Positions 11,715 through 23,099 of a stretch of 64,000 bases of DNA are shown here, piece after piece. The stretch covers positions 16,877,561 through 16,941,560 of the forward strand of contig NC_052618.1 of NCBI RefSeq assembly GCF_016545825.1. Direction: 5' to 3'. The notes below the pieces were generated by a model. It was not told the DNA's origin and did not search any database. It saw only the letters and a program-made list of their open reading frames with translations. The position numbers and the translations under genes are program-made. Source of the stretch: Eucalyptus grandis (Eukaryota > Streptophyta > Magnoliopsida > Myrtales > Myrtaceae). Positions within the stretch are counted from its first letter, which is position 1, and each line of letters begins with the position of its first letter.

Positions 11715-12082
11715 AAAAGCTTGCAAGGGTGAAATGCTACAACTGTGACAAGAAGGGTCACTATGCTCGCGACTGTTGTGAGCCAAAGAAGGTATGCATC
11801 CCTTGTACTTTTCAGAACTTTGCTTATGTGTTGAGTTCTGTGTTCTTAACTGAGTCTAATCCTTTGTGGACTGTGGATTCAGGAGCGACAGACCATGTAG
11901 CGAATGATAGAGGATCATTCGTGGAATTCCGACGAGTACCAATTGGAACTAAGTGGATCTATGTGGGAAACAACTCCAGAGCTGAAGTGAAAGGAATTGG
12001 CACATGCCAACTGAATATGCGTGGTGGACACACTTTGTTTCTTCATGATGTGTTGTATGCTCCGGAGATTCGTCGAATTTAG
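11711..12082 (+). pseudogene. copia zinc knuckle and protease (partial)
   Basis: Same frame as gag. A CCHC zinc knuckle (CYNCDKKGHYARDC, 11735-11776) for RNA binding is followed by the aspartic protease with active-site DSGA at 11876-11887 and the FLHDVLYAPEIRR segment. A single-base deletion at about 12076 and an insertion at about 12092 break the join to integrase. Confidence 0.85.
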
Positions 12083-12094
12083 TGTCTCGTATTA

Positions 12095-13170
12095 GTGTTG
12101 GTTAAATTAGGTTTCAATATGAACTTCTATAGTAGAGGTGTGAATTTGTTTTTGGAGACAAATTACTATGGTTGTGGTTATTTTCTAGATGGTTTTATTG
12201 TATTAGATATTGATTATGTTAATGCTAATGTTTGTTATTCCCTTCTCACGTCTACTGATAAATATGATAATGATGTGAATGTGTGGCATGCTAGACTTGG
12301 TCACATTGGCCAACAGCGTATGAATAGACTAGCTAAAGAGGGCTTGTTGGGCAATATTGAAAAAGTCGATTTGTCCATATGCAAGCATTTCCTAGAAGGG
12401 AAAACGACAAGGAAACCATTTGGAAAAGGAAAAGAGCTGAATTTCCTCTGCATTTAATCCATTCGATGTCTGGTCCAATGAATGTGAAAGGAAGGCATGG
12501 GGCTGTTTATTTCATCACTTTTATTGATGATTATACTCAATTCGGATATGTCTATTTGATTTCTCATAAATCTGAAGCGATAAGCTGTTTTAAAAGGTTT
12601 ATGAACTTGGTAGAGAATCAATTAGACAAGAAAATAAAAGCATTGAGATCCGATCGAGGTCGAGAATATTTATTTGATGAGTTCAGAAAATTATGTGATG
12701 AAAAAGGAATAGAAAGACAGTTGTCTATTCCGTACACTCCTCAACAAAATGGTGTTGCGGAAAGAAGAAACAGAACCCTACTGGAAATGGTTAGGTCCAT
12801 GATGGTGCATGCTAACTTGCCTATCACCTTTTGGAGTGATGCATTGTTAACTGCTGCGTATATACTTAACCGGGTGCCTTCCAAATCAGTTACTTCCACT
12901 CCATATGAGTTATGGACAGGTAGAAAACCGGACTTGAGTTTTCTTAAGTCATGGGGTTGTGCTGCCTATACACATGAGTCCTCTCACAAGTTTGGGAAAT
13001 TGGGTCCTAGAGGAAAGAAGAGTATTTTCATAAGATACTCGGAACACTCGAAAGGGTATGTGTTAATTGGTGAGCAGGAAAGTGAGAGTATAACTGAATT
13101 TGAATCACGAGATGTCACATTTTTAGAGGATGAGTTTCCTAAGAAGGGAGAAATAGGGGAAGATTACTCC
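12095..13170 (+). pseudogene. copia integrase (broken)
   Basis: The N-terminal zinc domain has both histidines (12287, 12302) and the first cysteine (12380), but phenylalanine (12389-12391) sits where the last cysteine belongs. A one-base deletion near 12445 shifts the frame into the open stretch that starts at 12379. In the DDE core the first catalytic Asp is lost (LIHSMSGP at about 12464), while the second Asp (RSDRG, 12652) and Glu (GVAERRN, 12760) remain. Catalysis would fail even without the frameshift. Confidence 0.88.
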
Positions 13171-14468
13171 CTATATGAGACCTTGGATCAAGATAATGAT
13201 ATTAGTGGAGTTCATCCAAGTGGGAGCATAATAAGGAATGATGTACAAAGTGTACAATCTCCCATACGGCGAACAAGTCGCCAAAGTATTCCCCGTCGAC
13301 GTTTTAACATTGAAGGGGAAACTTTTATGGTTGCTCCACAAGATGAGGATGAGCCAAGAAATATCAATGAGGCTCTGAATTGCCCTAGTAAGGAAAAGTG
13401 GATTCATGCAATGGAAGAGGAAATGGAGTCTATGAAATCAAACCAAGTTTGGGAACTGGTTGATCTTCCAAAAGGACGAAGAGCTATTGGGAACAAGTGG
13501 GTTCTCAAAATAAAGCGAAAGGCTGATGGCTCGATAGAAAGGCATAAGGCTCGCCTTATGGCGAAGGGGTATAATCAACAGGAATGAATTGATTATGAAG
13601 ATACGTTTTCTCCTGTAGTGAGATTTACCTCGATTCGCATTATTCTGGCAATAGTAACTAGTCTGGATCTTGAGTTACATCAGATGGATGTAAAGACTGC
13701 TTTCCTCAATGGAGAATTAGAGGAAAAAGTATATATGGAACAACCTACTGGTTCATAGTGAAAGGCCAAGAAGAAAAAGTATGTTGACTTTTGAGGTCGA
13801 TATATGGTCTTAAGCAATCATCAAGACAATGGTATATACGTTTTCATAATGCCATAGTGGCATATGAGTTTACAATGATTGATGAGGATCATTGTGTATA
13901 TATCAAAAGATCCAAGGATCAATTTGTGATCATATCATTGTATGTTGATGATATACTGATTGGCGGAAGCAATATGGAGTTGGTTAATAATGTCAAGAGA
14001 TGGTTGTCTTCTAACTTTGAGATGAAGGATATGGGTGAGGCTGTATACATTCTTGGAGTTAAGATTTCGAGAGATCGTTCGAAGAGATCGTTATCTCTTT
14101 TGCAAGAAACCTATATAAATAAGGTTCTTGAACGATTTCGTATGCAATACTATAAACCCATAGACACTCCTATTACAAAAGGTGAAGGATTGAGCCATAG
14201 ACTGTGTCCAGGGACTCCACAAGAGAATGAACAAATGAAACATGTTCCTTATGCTAGTGTTGTTGGGAGCTTGATATATGATATGATGTGTACAAGACCC
14301 GACATATGTTTTGCAGTTAGAATGGTGAGTAGATACCAATCCAATCCAGGTCCAGTACATTGGAAGGCCGTCAAGAGAATACTGAGGTATCTGAAGGGAA
14401 CTGCTGATTTCAAGTTGAATTACCAAGGAAAGGATCTGCGACTTGAAAGCTATTCAGATGCTGATTAG
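13171..14468 (+). pseudogene. copia reverse transcriptase (broken)
   Basis: Linker, then the copia RT start (EALNCPSKEKWIHAMEEEME, NKWVLKIKRKADG, ARLMAKGYNQQE). A TGA follows at 13585-13587, a one-base deletion lies near 13753, and another TGA is near 13778. The catalytic YVDD box is intact at 13941-13952 (LYVDDILIGG). A TAG at 14466-14468 replaces a Trp codon at the RNase H boundary. Confidence 0.9.
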
Positions 14469-14915
14469 GGAGGAGATTTAGATGAAAGAAAATCTACCTC
14501 TGGATTTGCTTTCTTACTGAACAATGGCGCCATATCATGGAGCAGTAAGAAGCAAACGTGTATAGCTTTGTCCACGATGGAAGCTGAGTTCGTGGCATTA
14601 TCAGCAGTGGTTCAAGAAGGAGTTTGGCTTAAGAGATTTTTGGATCATTTAGGTGTTGATGAGAAAGCTGCAAATCCATTGTTGGTTAACTATGATAGCC
14701 AAGCAGCTATAGCATACACCAAAGATCCAAAGTATCATGGCAAGACCAAACATATAGATACCAAGTATAACTTTGTGAAAGATATGGTTGCACGAAAGGA
14801 TGTGAACTTGCAGTACATATCTACGCATAGAATGGTAGCAGATCCTATGACAAAGCCAATACCTAGAGATGTGTTTTGTGGTCATGTAAAATCTCTAGGA
14901 TTGCGTAGAGTCTAA
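14469..14915 (+). pseudogene. copia RNase H
   Basis: Continues the RT frame after the TAG: the ERKSTSGF motif, then CIALSTMEAEFVALS, an acidic RNase H region with KHIDTKYNFVKD, and the end of the polyprotein at TAA 14913-14915. This part is open but cannot be translated in frame with RT because of the upstream stop. Confidence 0.88.
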
Positions 14916-16001
14916 TGTACTGGATATTGTAATTTCCCTGAGTTGTTCACATCAATGAACTTGTGTTGTTTCGTTATTAATGCCTATGAATCTTTGTATG
15001 ATCTTTATGCATCTTAATGCTCAGTGCATTATTTTAAGTTGAGAAGTATGTCGGACAGATATAAGATTAGCCCATTCACACGGGTAATCGCCTCTGTTTA
15101 CTATGTGATAAATAGAGATGAGACTGTTTTTAAGCTTATTATCTAGGTGATAATCAAGAGCTCAACCTTAGAATACGTATGTCGCCTTAACTAAGTGTTA
15201 AGATGAGGACATAATACTAACGATGTTCGAAAGTAAAATACCCTACATATTTTACTTTATCTGTCTAAAATGCCAAATGTGAGTTATGATGAATTTTGTG
15301 AATGAGTAGATACGTGAACTCAAGTTAGACATTGGGTATGTCTGAACTATCATTTTTTACGGTATTGAAAGGTGTAGACATACGCTCAATGGGAAATGAG
15401 TTAATACCGTAATACATATTTCATACTACGTATGCAAGAGACGACCAATAAGAGTGGCAAAAAGTTTGATCTCAACTTTTATGATGTGTGAGACTCTTGA
15501 GGAAAAGAGTTCCTCAATTTTTTAGTCCCCTCAGGACTCTTACTTATTCTCAAGATTTCTATTTAGTGTTTGCTATCTTAGGGTGTTGCCAATGGTCATG
15601 AGATGATTCGATCTAATGGGGCATTTCTAGAAAAGCAAGCTGGACTGAAATTGAGAGTTTGAAGGAAAGAGGAAGATCGATTTTGGAGAATCACATTGTG
15701 GTTTTGTATTCACTGGTCGACCAATTATGACTGTTTTTGTGATAATTATAATTGTGAATACAATATAAATATATCATTATTTAAAGGAGATCAAGAGAGA
15801 TATAAATGTGATCGATCGATCTAGGGTATTGCATACTAAATATACTCGGAGTGTGACGCCCATTATGAGCTGTTATATATTCCTAACAAATGTATAGCAA
15901 TGAGCTCTCAAAGTATGCTGGTCGCACGGATTATTCACCAGTATGAATATTGAAGAAAGGTAAAGAGAATACTGTTCGGCCCACCATGTGCGAGTGGGAG
16001 A
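14916..16001 (+). other. copia 3' non-coding region and polypurine tract
   Basis: About 1.1 kb without coding signal. The last bases before the 3' LTR (gcgagtgggaga, 15990-16001) form a purine-rich tract in the expected plus-strand priming position. Confidence 0.6.
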
Positions 16002-16436
16002 TGAAGGCTTTATTGGTATTGGGCTTAAGGCCCGTCCGCCCATGCTGGGCCCAAAAGGCCCGGCCCACGGAAATAAGGCCCGTGGAAGGGGAGAGGTATA
16101 AAAGGGAGAAGAGAGAGAGAAAAAGGCACTGTTTTGATTTTAGAAAAGATGTACGTTTTCTTTTTCTCTCAACGTACTTTCCCTCTCTCTCTCCCGTTTT
16201 CTTCAAAAGAAAAACAGTAAAGCACGTGAAAGGATTTTGCTTCCTCAGATCGAACAGGACCGTTTCTCTTCCTCTTGTTGGCGTCGGTGTTTAATCTGTG
16301 GCTAACAAGGTACGCTTGAATCCGTGGTGTTCTTTACGATCGGTGATGCGTGTTTTCCCGGGCTTCGTCTTCCGCATTGATTTAGGGGTTCGATTCGGTG
16401 TCGAATCCGGTTTTCGGGGATCCGTTAATCCCAACA
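16002..16436 (+). repeat. Copia 3' LTR
   Basis: 435 bp, near-identical to the 5' LTR. TATA box at 16097-16104. Differences from the 5' copy are mostly transitions. Confidence 0.93.
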
Positions 16437-16917
16437 TATATATATAACTAATTTACAAACTCACTTCATTTCTCATCCAAAGAACAACCAACGACTTCAC
16501 CCGTTTGCCCCGTTTTCCCACACAAAATATGAATTACCTCCATCAACCCCTTCACTTCGTGTCTTTTCATTCTTCGCTGTTTTCTCTTCGCTTGCCGCCA
16601 CCAATCTTCATGCTCGATGTATCGTCTCGGTGTTGGAACCAAAACAGATAATGACAACTTTGGAAATTTGGAATGAGTGCACAAATTGGAGGAGAAATTA
16701 TTCTTAGAATGCTTTCCATTGACTTCTAATTACAACACTTGCCCTCACGTCCTTATATAATCGTAGAACATCTACAATAAAGAAGACAATCATCCCACAT
16801 GCTTAAAACACACAAGAGCCATGAAGTCTTCGTCGCTTCTTCGGACAACATTAAATGAAGCAATAAAAATGGCAAAAGAACGTTTCAAGTGTCATAACTT
16901 TTGCCAAAGGGACACTT
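16437..16917. other. Intergenic, nothing recognised
   Basis: Apart from the TATATATATA remnant of the insertion target, no feature is seen. The 72-codon minus ORF at 16466-16684 has no recognisable similarity. Confidence 0.4.
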
Positions 16918-17490
16918 AGGGTGCGTTTGGTAATGTTTCTGTTTAAAAATTGTTTCTGGGAACAGAAATAAAAAAAAAAAAAAAGTGTTTCTGTTCCAGG
17001 GAACAATTTTTGAACAAAAAAACACGTTTGGTAAATCTGTTCCAGAAATATAAAAAGAATAGAAACACGTTTGGTAAGTTTGTATAAATTTTTTATTTCT
17101 TTTAATTTTTTAATTTTTTAATTTTTATATTTATTTTCTATTTTCTTTCTTATTTTTCTTATTTATTTTTCCTTTTTTCTATTTTCTATTTTCTTTTTCC
17201 TTTTTTTTTTTTATACTTTTGGCCGGTTGTCGGCCTCGGCCATGGCCGGCGATCGGTCGACGAAGGCCGGCGGCCTTGCCCAGCCATGGCGAGGCTCGCC
17301 GGCCCCGGTGAGGCTTGGCATCGCAGGCCGCTAGGTGAGCTCGGCCTCACCGGCCTCTAGGCGAGCTCGGCCTCGCCGGAAAAAGGCGAGATCGAGCTCA
17401 CCCAGCGGGCGCGAGGTCGGCCTCGCCACACCAGGCCGACGATGACCCAGAGCCACACCGTTGTCTCCCTCCACCACATCGGCGACCGCC
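16918..17490. mobile_element. Non-autonomous element with GC-rich core, one end visible
   Basis: Begins with agggtgcgtttggtaatg, a form commonly seen at ends of plant hAT-like MITEs. Internal acgtttggtaa motifs recur near 17024 and 17069, and a pyrimidine tract follows. A strongly GC-rich core (17222-17480) repeats ctcggcctcgcc-like blocks. No matching inverted end is found on the right, so the copy appears truncated. Confidence 0.45.
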
Positions 17491-19869
17491 CCTCGACCAT
17501 TCAAATTAACTTGTTCTCAACATGTCTGTTTACCTACGCAAGGACTTTAATAACCAAATTGTGTTGTCGTGAAGGTCATTCCTTTCCTTGAATCGCTAAG
17601 GACAACCCAAAGAGTTTTAACTCTCCGTGTCCGTAATGTCAATGTCAATGTCAATTAAAAGCTTGACATGCTTCGATGTAAAAATTGCGAAATTGGTTTT
17701 GTCAAGGAATTAGGGTCTCGCACTTGTAAGTCATCCAATAAGGGGAGAGGTTAGGTTTTGAGTAATATTCCTTTCACTACGTGTTTCGATCTCTTTCCTT
17801 CGCAACACCCTTGTTCTCTTCCCTTTTTCGGAATATTTCTATACGAAATGCTGAGCTTTTCATAAGATAATAACATATCCCAAATCCTTTTCGTCTCACC
17901 AATATCTCAAACTAATACAAATGACCCAAAAACATCTTCATTAGACTTCTGTCCATAATGGCCATAAGAAACCAGACGTGGGGTTGGCGTGCATGTCGTG
18001 GTTTGGATTCTTAATTGCCATTATAGACAGAACTGTAATAAAAGGTACTTTTATCATGTGGAATTTGATGATTTCAATATCTGATATAATTATGCATTCC
18101 AAGAGCATGGGCAATCCAATGAAGTGAACAAGCTCTCCAAAAGGGATTGGGTTCAGTAAATCTATCTCTATATAAACTTAAAGACAAGTTTGGTTATCTT
18201 GAGAATCACTCATTGAATCTTCATTAGAACATGACATGGATGTGAATGAGAAGAGGTATTCCATTGATAAGCTTAAATCGAAACAGAATGAACCCAAAAA
18301 CTTTAAAAACTTTGAAAGGATAAGTTCTGAGTTTTTCGACAAGAACTATAAATGTGCATGGGAGCATTGCCTCCCGCCAAGACCACGGGGTTTAACCAGT
18401 TCTTTCTACTGTGCATGAACGGGGCTGGACTTTCTTGCTGAGGGGTAGCTGATCGGACCCGCCTTGGTCCTGAAGCCAACTACTACCTCATCGTTTGGGC
18501 AAAAGTGAAATCCTAACCCATCGCCCCTTTGCTTCTTTCTCTCGCACTCTTTGCGAGGCATGCGATCAGCCTTCGCAACATGCTGTCGCAAACCTGATGA
18601 TGTCGCTTTCTTCGGCGTCACTGTCCTCATCCTTGATAGCTAGTTTGGTTCATCATGAATCCTTTGTCTCTTCTAATCTTTTTGCAATTGCTTCCACATG
18701 ATGGCACGGTGCATCTTCTTGCCGTGAGTTGAACCCCAATTAGATGGCTAGACTAACTTCATGACTGATAATTTGGATTAGATTGCAGATTGGAAATTTC
18801 AGAGTTGAGCGAGGGCCTTGTCACTATACTTATATATGTGTATAATGTAGTACTTTGATATCCAGCCTCTTTAGGTGTTAGCCATCGAGTCTTACTATGA
18901 TTTTGAAAAAAAAAAAAAAAGTGGATGTGGATATAATTCTTTCAAAGTTCAAATGTGACGCTATTGATGAAATTATTGCATAACTTATAAACCATGTAAA
19001 ACAATACCACCTCATCCATTGATTATGTGGATGCTTCACAATGGGGCTCATGCAATCGACGTTGGAGATGGGTTTGGTTTACATGGTCTATAACTCGCAA
19101 TAAAGTAGTAGTAAAGACACAACACAATAGATTACCATAATGAAATTCTACTATAATTCTTGATTTATCTATAACTGTCCTATCTGATCTGATATTGAAA
19201 ATTGAGATAAAACATAAAATAAAAAAAACTCCTACATTCTCTCTCCAATAGGATCGCATATATAAGCTATATTATACTAATATTAATATAATAATTTTTT
19301 TTTATATTTTCAAATTTTGATAGCTGTATTGATTGTATAACTAAATAAAAGCATGGTATTAATAATTCATAATAGCATTGGTAAGAATGACTTCTGATCT
19401 ATTAAGTTATTGTTATTTTTCCTTATATCATATTTTTGTAATGCAATAATGTTATTGTCTGTGTTATAAATTTTAATAACTGATGATTATATAATAAAAT
19501 AAAAGAATATATTGGCTATGGCACTATCAATTTATGACAGCCCTAGTCATGATTACTCTAATATCTATAGTCATTGTAGTTTTAAAATTGCAGTTATCTT
19601 TTACTAGTATATTTCTTTCTGGTTCGGAGTAATCTTTTATTAGTATAGAAGTATGATATTCATTTTATATATTAGTATTATATCAATTGTCGTACCACCA
19701 TCGAGAAGGAAGAGGGATTAAAGAGTAGTGAATTCCGTAAAACTTCTATTTACGTGCAGCTTTATTAGGGATTACACAGAATTATAGCTATAACTGCATA
19801 TAAACAGAAAATATAAATAAATTCGTTAGATTTATTAATTAAAAGAGAAAATACTACGCAAAAAGTTTA
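17491..19869. other. Intergenic, nothing recognised
   Basis: Short ORFs at 18236-18418 (+) and 18406-18630 (-) are not supported as genes. There is a small tandem run (aatgtc x3, 17635-17653) and an A15 tract near 18906. Composition becomes very AT-rich after 19000. Confidence 0.45.
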
Positions 19870-20105
19870 AACTATTTCTAGTTACCTTTATATCCCAATT
19901 TTTTTTTTGTCACCAAAACTCCTATACTTGTACCAACATGACAATAAGCTATCTGTTTATAACATAAAATCCTAAATTTTTCTCATTAGGACATCAATAC
20001 CCAAATGATGTTTGCGTCACCAGTACCCTAAACACCGGTACAAGTTTGGGGGATTTTGGTGACAAAATAAAAAACAAAAATTTGGAGTATTGGTATCACC
20101 ATAAG
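19870..20105. mobile_element. MITE-like inverted-repeat element
   Basis: The left arm (tttgtcaccaaaactcctat, then acttgtacc) and the right arm (ggtacaagtttgggggattt, then tggtgacaaaa) are inverted copies about 95 bp apart. The outer flanks (agttacctttat / attggtatcacc) continue the symmetry. No ORF. Confidence 0.5.
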
Positions 20106-21878
20106 CATTGTTTAAGATTTCTAATGACATAATTAAAGATACACTTAGCATTTTAAGGACATGTTTGATTTGGCCTTTAAGCTTAAAAAAGGAAATGCCC
20201 TCTCTATATATCTACACGGAAAATCAATGTTATAATTCATTTAGAATTTCAAATAACGTTAGAAAAAGTTGAAGTGACTTTAAAATTCTTTAAACGTTCT
20301 GAAATCCATCCGTCGGGAATTGGTCATCGCATCTGACTGAGCGCAGCACGTAATCCTCCCTCTTTCGACTCACAAAACGTCTAAATTTTCTCTTAGGATC
20401 CATTTCCGTCCCTTTATATCGATAGATGGCGCACGCCTTGTATGTTATAACTAGTTATTTAGTAAAGCTGACGACTGAAATCGAGCCGATATCGAAAGTG
20501 TTCTTTGAATGGGAACAGGACAGGGAGCTGCGAAGGAAGACTCGTCAAACAGCAGTATCCTAATCCTGCGTCTTTGTCAGAACCGTGACCCCCCCTCCTC
20601 CTTAGAACTCACCGGTCTTCTTGAAACTTGTTATCCACGCCTGTGTTAGTTGGAACGCTTTCCGATCTTAGGGGATGATGCCATCAGTAGGCGTTGAAAG
20701 TCATTCGAAATAGGCGCACCCAGGAAAGCAGAGCTATTTCAACAGCTAAAGCCCCAGCTAACAAAATCAATAGTGAGAGAAAGGAGTGAGAGAGATGGTG
20801 GAAAGGAAGGAGAGCAGTAGGAGTTCTGGAATGGCAAGAGTTATTATTATTTATGGCGATGGCTCAAAAGGAGAAGTTGAAGCAGAAGATTCGACCGATA
20901 GAGAGACTTGGAGAGAAAAGTGAATCTTGGATCCGGTTGGAGATGTCAAAGAGTGAAGCAAAGGTGGAGACTTGGTCTTTATTTTTTATTTTTTTGGGGG
21001 GTTTCCTTTTTCGTCGACAAAGGAATTTCTTTTATTTATATCATAAGCCTAGGCTGAGCCCAAACGGCAGACGCAGGGGACCTTTCCAAATCAAGGCCCA
21101 TAGGGCCGGAGGTGGGGAAGACAGCCAGTTAATGTGGAAAACATTGATTTCGATCGGCTTTCACGGTCCAATCTGCTACCGTATTCGGGCTTCTAGGACA
21201 AGACTCCTCTAAAAGCAGCAATGGAAAGATCTATACACTCAGTGATGAGAACTCGGATGTCCCAACTTACCTGATGATCTGTAACCCGATAGAGGGCGTA
21301 TCAGATCAACTCTGTCTGACTGGAGGACAGTTTCTACTAAGCTTTGCTTCTGTACAAATTTCATTGCTTCAAGTACAGCTAGGGTTTCTACATGAGCCAC
21401 CAAGACTGTTACATCACATTGTTTTGTCATATCAATCGACGTGACATTGACTTAAAGTTATTCTTGGAGAGTACGGATAAAAGATCATTAACAAGAAACA
21501 CGCTCGGGAGATTTAAAGGAGAATAAAGAATATAGAGACGAATTATAATGACGTGTTGGAATGTCTTCCTTCGAACCGAATTATTCTTTTTTTTTTTCTT
21601 TTGAAATTTTAGATAATCTTTTCATAGTGCCATAACAAATTTCCCAATTGAATATGAAGAATTTTAGAGAAATCTACCTTCGATGGTCAATGTTTTCCCG
21701 ATCTTGAGCCATTAGGGTCCATCGTGACGAAAACGTGATAATAAAAAAGAGGAAACCTGCAAAAAAATTCTTTTCATGAAATTGTCCAATCGTTTTCTGT
21801 TCCCTTTCGTACGAGCAAAAGTTGGCATTATCAACACCATTGTAGTAACCATCCACCCCATAAAAAAGTATAGGTCAA
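20106..21878. other. Intergenic with an unassigned ORF
   Basis: A 119-codon ORF (20853-21212, +) is Lys/Glu-rich at the start and hydrophobic/basic in the middle, with no family resemblance. It could be a transcript leader or chance. No other coding signal is found. Confidence 0.35.
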
Positions 21879-21893
21879 ACTTCATCCACGTCT
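21879..21893. repeat. SINE target-site duplication, left copy
   Basis: acttcatccacgtct, repeated with one mismatch at 22086-22100. Confidence 0.85.
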
Positions 21894-22085
21894 TTCTTTT
21901 TTTTTTTTAATGATTCAAGAATCGCCGTACAGTCAGCAGCCGGCGGCATAAATCTAGGATGAAATCAAGCCCATCCACCTGACCTGATCGCGATTGTGTC
22001 ACACAAATGATCGCGGGAATTTGAACCCGCTCCCGTTGCAGGAGGGAGCAAAGCGCAAAACCACGCGATCATCAATGAGGTGGGT
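21894..22085 (-). mobile_element. tRNA-derived SINE
   Basis: 192 bp between 15-bp target duplications. On the minus strand it starts ACCCACCTCATTGATGATCG, has a tRNA-like head (GTGGTTTTGCGCTTTGCTCC) and a B box GGTTCAAATTCC (plus 22016-22027; consensus GGTTCGANTCC). An unrelated body follows, and the copy ends in an A-rich tail (T-run at 21896-21909 on plus). Structure matches a pol III-transcribed SINE mobilised by a LINE. Confidence 0.8.
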
Positions 22086-22100
22086 ACTTCATCCACATCT
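22086..22100. repeat. SINE target-site duplication, right copy
   Basis: acttcatccacatct, one mismatch from the left copy. Confidence 0.85.
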
Positions 22101-22720
22101 TTTTATTTAGTAAGTTTAAAAATTCTTAGAAGGTGTTTGTTCGATAAATCATTTGGTTCTAACACGCCATTATCACATACTTTGTTATATATTTTAAACA
22201 TCATACCTTAACTTGAAAGATTATAATTGAGATATACTGTTTTAGGATTTAATATAAATTTCATGTAAAAGCTTTCTCGAGAAACTAAACACTAAGAAGG
22301 AATCTCTTTATTGAAAGCGAGTCTCATGAGTAAAGTGTATCACAATTGTTGATTATGTGGTCATTCACATAAGTTATGAAGCTACTAAGAATCGAGCAAA
22401 AATCTTACTCAAAGTTAATAGCTATTATGTGATCTTACAACTAAACTCTCTTGTTGCCTCTCTTTGTATTCTAAATCACGAGGTTTAACAGTTGGATTGT
22501 TGGTATTAATCTCAACCATTGATTGCTGACTTTTCTAGTTAAATATTGCTGCGGTTCTTCCTGTCTCCATCCGCAAGGAAGGTCTCTCTTGCTGGCCAAA
22601 AAGACTTACTCTGATGCCTGAGGAGTGCATCCAATGACGTCTTTATTAAATCTTATGTAGTTTGCATACTTCTTTACATTATCGGTATTAGTGTAGTCTC
22701 TCTCTTATGGGGAAAAGTGT
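22101..22720. other. Intergenic, nothing recognised
   Basis: AT-rich sequence without coding or repeat structure I can identify. Confidence 0.45.
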
Positions 22721-23050
22721 TGGAAAGTTCTAGACTTATTGCACATGCGCCAATGTAATCGCGAACCTTTTGGCCTAGTGCCAATCTAGTCATTTTGGCT
22801 GATTTTGGTTGGATATTATTGATGTAGACTCTAGGTAGCCTATGTGGTATTGCTGATGTTAACACGCACAGTTTTTCATGATATTTCAATATTTTTTCAT
22901 TTTTTTTCCTTTTTCTTCCTTTCGCTGGTGACTGGCTACCGGCCATGGCCGAGTTGGCATTGCCTAGGTGAGGCTTGCTATCACTCGGCAAAGGTGAGGG
23001 CTAGCCCTAGGAGACCTAGCCTCAATTTCCTTGCAATTTATTTAATGCTT
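22721..23050. mobile_element. Half of a GC-core foldback element
   Basis: The left arm ends in a pyrimidine tract (attttttttcctttttcttc) followed by a GC-rich block (ccggccatggccgag ... gtgaggcttgc ... caaaggtgagggctagcc). This resembles the cores at 4075-4390, 17222-17480, 50900-51130 and 55930-56213. No right arm is visible. Confidence 0.45.
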
Positions 23051-23099
23051 TGATTATTGGGTGTTATATCTTTGTTTGCACACTTATGTGATCATCTCA

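Larger units (their letters stand above)
8995..16436 (+). mobile_element. Ty1/copia LTR retrotransposon, structurally complete, coding-defective
   Basis: 7.44-kb element: 5' LTR 8995-9431, PBS, long leader, gag, protease, integrase, RT, RNase H in copia order, a ~1.1-kb 3' non-coding part, purine-rich tract and 3' LTR 16002-16436. It is flanked by TATAT on both sides (8990-8994 and 16437-16441), though the duplication lies in an AT microsatellite, so its length is ambiguous. LTRs start TG, end CA and differ by about nine substitutions and three small indels counted by eye. The polyprotein frame carries at least five in-frame stops and several single-base indels, so this copy cannot encode its own enzymes as read. 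Confidence 0.93.

Noticed and set aside
18406..18630. Minus ORF with FHFCPNDEVVVGF, faintly like a NAC-domain start
   Set aside because: Only about ten positions resemble NAC subdomain A; no further subdomains follow and there is no splice continuation.
22000..22085. tRNA gene candidate on minus strand
   Set aside because: The B box is good but acceptor and anticodon stems do not form; the A tail and target duplication identify a SINE.
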